Shown in pieces: positions 60,854 through 64,000 of a stretch of 64,000 nucleotides of DNA. Within the stretch, counting starts at the first letter, position 1, and each line of letters begins with the position of its first letter. The notes below the pieces were generated by a model, which was not told where the DNA came from, searched no databases, and saw only the letters and a program-made list of their open reading frames with translations. Source of the stretch: Exophiala sp. HKRS030. Its lineage: Eukaryota > Ascomycota > Eurotiomycetes > Chaetothyriales > Herpotrichiellaceae. The stretch spans positions 3,286,001 through 3,350,000 of the forward strand of contig JAHWDD010000001.1 in assembly GCA_023897205.1 (NCBI GenBank). Direction: 5' to 3'. The position numbers and the translations under genes are program-made.

Positions 60854-63800
60854 TGACTATCAGCATTTCCCTTTTCCCTGAGGACGGCATTTTCATCCCG
60901 GTGTATCCATCCTGAGCGTCGGCGTTGGCTATTCGCCCAATGTAGGCACCTTTGTTTCAGCTCGAATGGAGAGCACTAGGTGCATTTTAAGACCTTTGAT
61001 ACCCCAGATTCTATCAAATGCATGGCCGCATTTGCATGTGTAAATAGTACCTAGAAAGCTTTGATGATATAACCTTCAAAATGGTAGTCATATTCCATGG
61101 CATTATCCATAAGGGCTCACAGGGAGAATTGCCTTTTCTTGACGTAGGATCCACATGGGTACATAATTGCAAGTTGAAGTTGTTGAGCTGTTACATCTTA
61201 TATGCCACGGTAGGGTGTGAAGGGAGGAAGAATCCATGTCGTGGTCAGAAAAACACGTGGAAGTCATCCCAATCGATGGTGAAACGTGCCAGAGCATAAT
61301 GCTCCGACGGACCATTTCCTACAGTGGGCTATTCAACCGATATTTGCATATGAACTTGGCTTCGATCTTGCCAACCCCTTGAATCATCCTGTCCGAGATC
61401 AACCACCAACTGCTTCGAGACTCATGCCAGCACAAGAAGGTAATCCTCCATCGGACCTCTTCAGAGGACACTATCATCTCGACTCAAAGCCCATGATTCT
61501 TCTGCCCATTTCACTGACATGGTCCTCGACAGCAACGCCAACTCCAGGGCAGATATTAGGTTGTATCTTTCCCTTTTTTTCCCTCTTGCCGGTGTTGCGG
61601 AATGATAGCTCTATGATGACTGCTGCTTCAATATGAACACAAGGGCAATGGTAAGGCCTAAGATCTGCCTCGAAGTTAGCAGTATCAACTAATCTCGTTC
61701 GCATTCCAACAAGTGGCTGGGATGGGTTCACAAGTTGCTGGTATTTGCTGTCATATAAGACAGAGAAGTCCTGGCATCTTTGACCAACAGACGCATGATC
61801 CAGGCTTCCGGGCTTGACGGCTCCGTACTCTGACTTGGTTAGTTTTCGAAACTGTATTACTCATCCTCTTCGAGTCGCGGCACGTTCCATGTCACTTCCT
61901 GCACCGAAGGCCGCACGATATCACCACAGGCATCATTCCTTGCGGTTGTTCGTGGAAATATTGTACCTACCAGCCATCAGACAACGAACGGCACCTGAGG
62001 AGTGCCACCATATGGTATGAGTCGACAGTAATCCATTTTTGCGAATCCTTGGCTTCGTTTGAAATACTTGTCAGGTCTAAGCTGACGGTAAGGTGAAGAA
62101 TGGCCAATTGTTCAAGAATAAAGTCTCAGTGAGCACGGCGTGGGATGCACCAATCTACCACGATTTTCAAGTGCAGCGCGTCTCAGGGAACGTCCGGATT
62201 CCTTCGTGCTCGAGCTGATGGGACTGTTGACGACTCTGATCCGTCTCAACTAGAAGATCCAGGCACATCTGGTCCCTCTCGATCTCCCATGTCCCGCCCG
62301 TGGACCATGCTCCGCGATAGTACATTTGGTGCCTGGAATTGCATCGTTCAAAGTATTGCACATTCAAGTTCCAAATCATCTGGCCAGGCACGCGAAGCAG
62401 AAACCGACCTCCTCTTCACAAATCTTCCGCACCATATGAACTCGGCATCAAAGTTGGCAGACAATTACTTGCAATTGATCTTCTTCCCTGAGATGTATGG
62501 ATCTGGCACGGACAGCTTTGATGCCCGAATAACCTGACCAAAGCAAAACGGTCCGCAGCCAGTTCGTGTCCAGAGTCGTCACGAGATATCGAGAAAAGAA
62601 TCGACGGTTGATTGTGTCAAAATACGAGTCTTTTTGAACATGGACGGCCAGCCTGCACAAATTTTTAGGCAATAATGCGGCCAAGGGACATGAACACTGC
62701 CCCAAGCGTAACTTTAACATACTTTTACTATATATATGCGGTATTCCCGATCCCGTGCCGAGAAGGGAAGAATGTGACCGTTGACCACTGTCCTTTTGTT
62801 AAACAGACCAGGACCGCCGGAGTTCGTACACGTCTGTTACTTCCCCGCGATTCTGAGGGTTGCAAGGGGTATCATATTATTTAAGAATAGCCGTTTCAGG
62901 AATGCCTGACATCTCTCCACCCGGCGGTCCAAGATTGCTGGCGTCTTTGAAAGTTATCGCTAGTCTCTGATTTTGGACTCTTTTGGACTAAATTGTGGTC
63001 AAAGTATATGGAGGGCAAGCAATAATAACCAAGCGATCTCCTTGCAAGTATGCCGCTTAAGAAGCTCCCCTTCTCCAGAACGAGATTACTTCCTCAAGGC
63101 TAGGAATAAGCCCGACGGGCTTTTTGGTACCAGAATCTGGGTTTGGTCAACGACTATTCCCCACACCTCCACTGACTCCGGCCGTAGAAGTAGTTCGGGG
63201 TCCTTCACCGACAGCGAGACGCTCGGTCGCGCCACTTCCTGTCGCTGATGCTCGATTACCGTTTAAACGGACTGCTTCCTGATCCGGCATCAGGCCGGTG
63301 GCACCGTACTGTATTTTGTTAGTGAGGCGTGCTTTCCCCACCACCGGCATTTCTGGCGTCGGCACTTACGCACAGAATGATTCTTTGATCTGATTTAGGC
63401 AAAGGGGCCAGTGGTTGGGGCGTTGCTCGAACAAGACTTTTGAAACTCAAAGCTAGCCTGACGTGCCTGAACAGCGCTCGCTGTACCATTGTACAGTGGA
63501 CAACCGTCATCCATAACTCAAAGAATAGATTTCATTCAAGCTGGCGTTGAGGAACATGAGAAAGTGGTCTTCCTGTCATCGTCAATATTGCTCACAAATC
63601 ATGTTCATCATCAACTGATAACAAATGACCTCTGTCTCCACGAGGGCTAAGACCATCTGGCCTCCCGCTCTCCACCATTCGACGATGATCTCCCTTAGGG
63701 GTTCCTGAAAATGAAAACAACAGATAACGCGAGCAGATATAAAGCAACGGCAAGTACCCTAGCGAGGTGCGACGGTCTACCTTCTTTCAAGCAATATCTC

Positions 63801-64000
63801 TCCAGATCTCTGGTGGAACAGTTGTCCTCCATTGTGATGGAGCTTTGCAAAGGTTCTCATCCCTGTTCTGCGGTCTCTGTGCCCCAGAAGGTGTGAGCCT
63901 GTCTGGTATTGACGTTTTCTCAATGCTCAGCGGACGATGGGATGGATCAGTACGAAAACGCTTCGCGAAGCCGGCCGGTGTTACCCAGGTCGTTAGATAC
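60854..64000. other. 3.1-kb end region, mostly non-coding, with one decayed-looking coding stretch
   Basis: No intact gene is supported. Short frames at 61286-61636 and 61814-62020 look partly protein-like but cannot be joined. The stretch at 62145-62670 is listed separately. The remainder to the window edge shows nothing I can name. Confidence 0.45.
62145..62670 (+). pseudogene. Possible decayed C-terminal coding remnant
   Basis: One frame is open for about 175 codons apart from a single TGA at 62535-62537. On both sides of it the sequence is protein-like: LADNYLQLIFFPEMYG, SFDARIT, then after the stop RHEISRKESTVDCVKIRVFL and NMDGQPAQIF before TAA. The nearest upstream frames with similar texture lie in other phases, as expected of decay. 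I do not recognise the family. Confidence 0.35.

Overview
The window is chromosomal DNA from a filamentous ascomycete (Pezizomycotina). The signs are genes with several short introns (mostly 44-110 bp, GT..AG, CTAAC-like branch points), no operons, long intergenic stretches, and proteins typical of this group (RTC4-like, fungal Atg14/UVRAG-like, TOS1-like, a C-terminal fungal transcription-factor domain protein, a cytochrome b2-like FMN enzyme). The Ach1 and sugar-transporter sequences read like Eurotiomycetes, but that placement is inference from remembered family sequences.

Layout. 1-8 kb (+): a double-RING/LON protein, a diverged tandem-repeat block, a mitochondrial-type thioredoxin-like protein and an AhpD-like protein. 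8.7-12.4 kb (-): a Snu71/RBM25-type splicing factor and a small membrane protein. 15-19 kb (+): two conserved proteins of unknown function. 19.9-25.5 kb (+): acetyl-CoA hydrolase (ACH1) and an MFS sugar transporter. 25.5-31 kb: gene-free, crowded with short tandem repeats, leading into a PHD-SET (Set3-type) regulator at 31 kb. 35-37 kb (+): FGGY pentulose kinase. 38.9-43.2 kb (-): a transcription-factor-domain protein and a membrane-anchored alpha/beta-hydrolase. 44-48 kb (+): cytochrome b2-like dehydrogenase and RTC4-like protein. 49-55.7 kb: a compact cluster of aquaporin (+), ANCHR/ZFYVE19-like protein (-), coiled-coil protein (-) and Atg14-like protein (+). 59.4-60.9 kb (+): the cell-wall protein TOS1. 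The remaining ends are non-coding or decayed.

The genes are mostly unrelated housekeeping and accessory functions. I see no biosynthetic cluster, mobile element or new multi-gene system. Several deal with carbon use (Ach1, sugar transporter, pentulose kinase, lactate-type dehydrogenase), but they are spread out and I do not infer a pathway from that.

The most consequential observation is technical. Four otherwise well-conserved genes are each broken by apparent loss of one base, one of them twice, with a short homopolymer at or near every break. Adding one base per break makes every total CDS length divisible by three. This points to sequencing or consensus error rather than five independent pseudogene events. 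A sixth possible case sits at an ACH1 splice junction. Exon boundaries below were placed by eye from splice consensus plus frame and family continuity.
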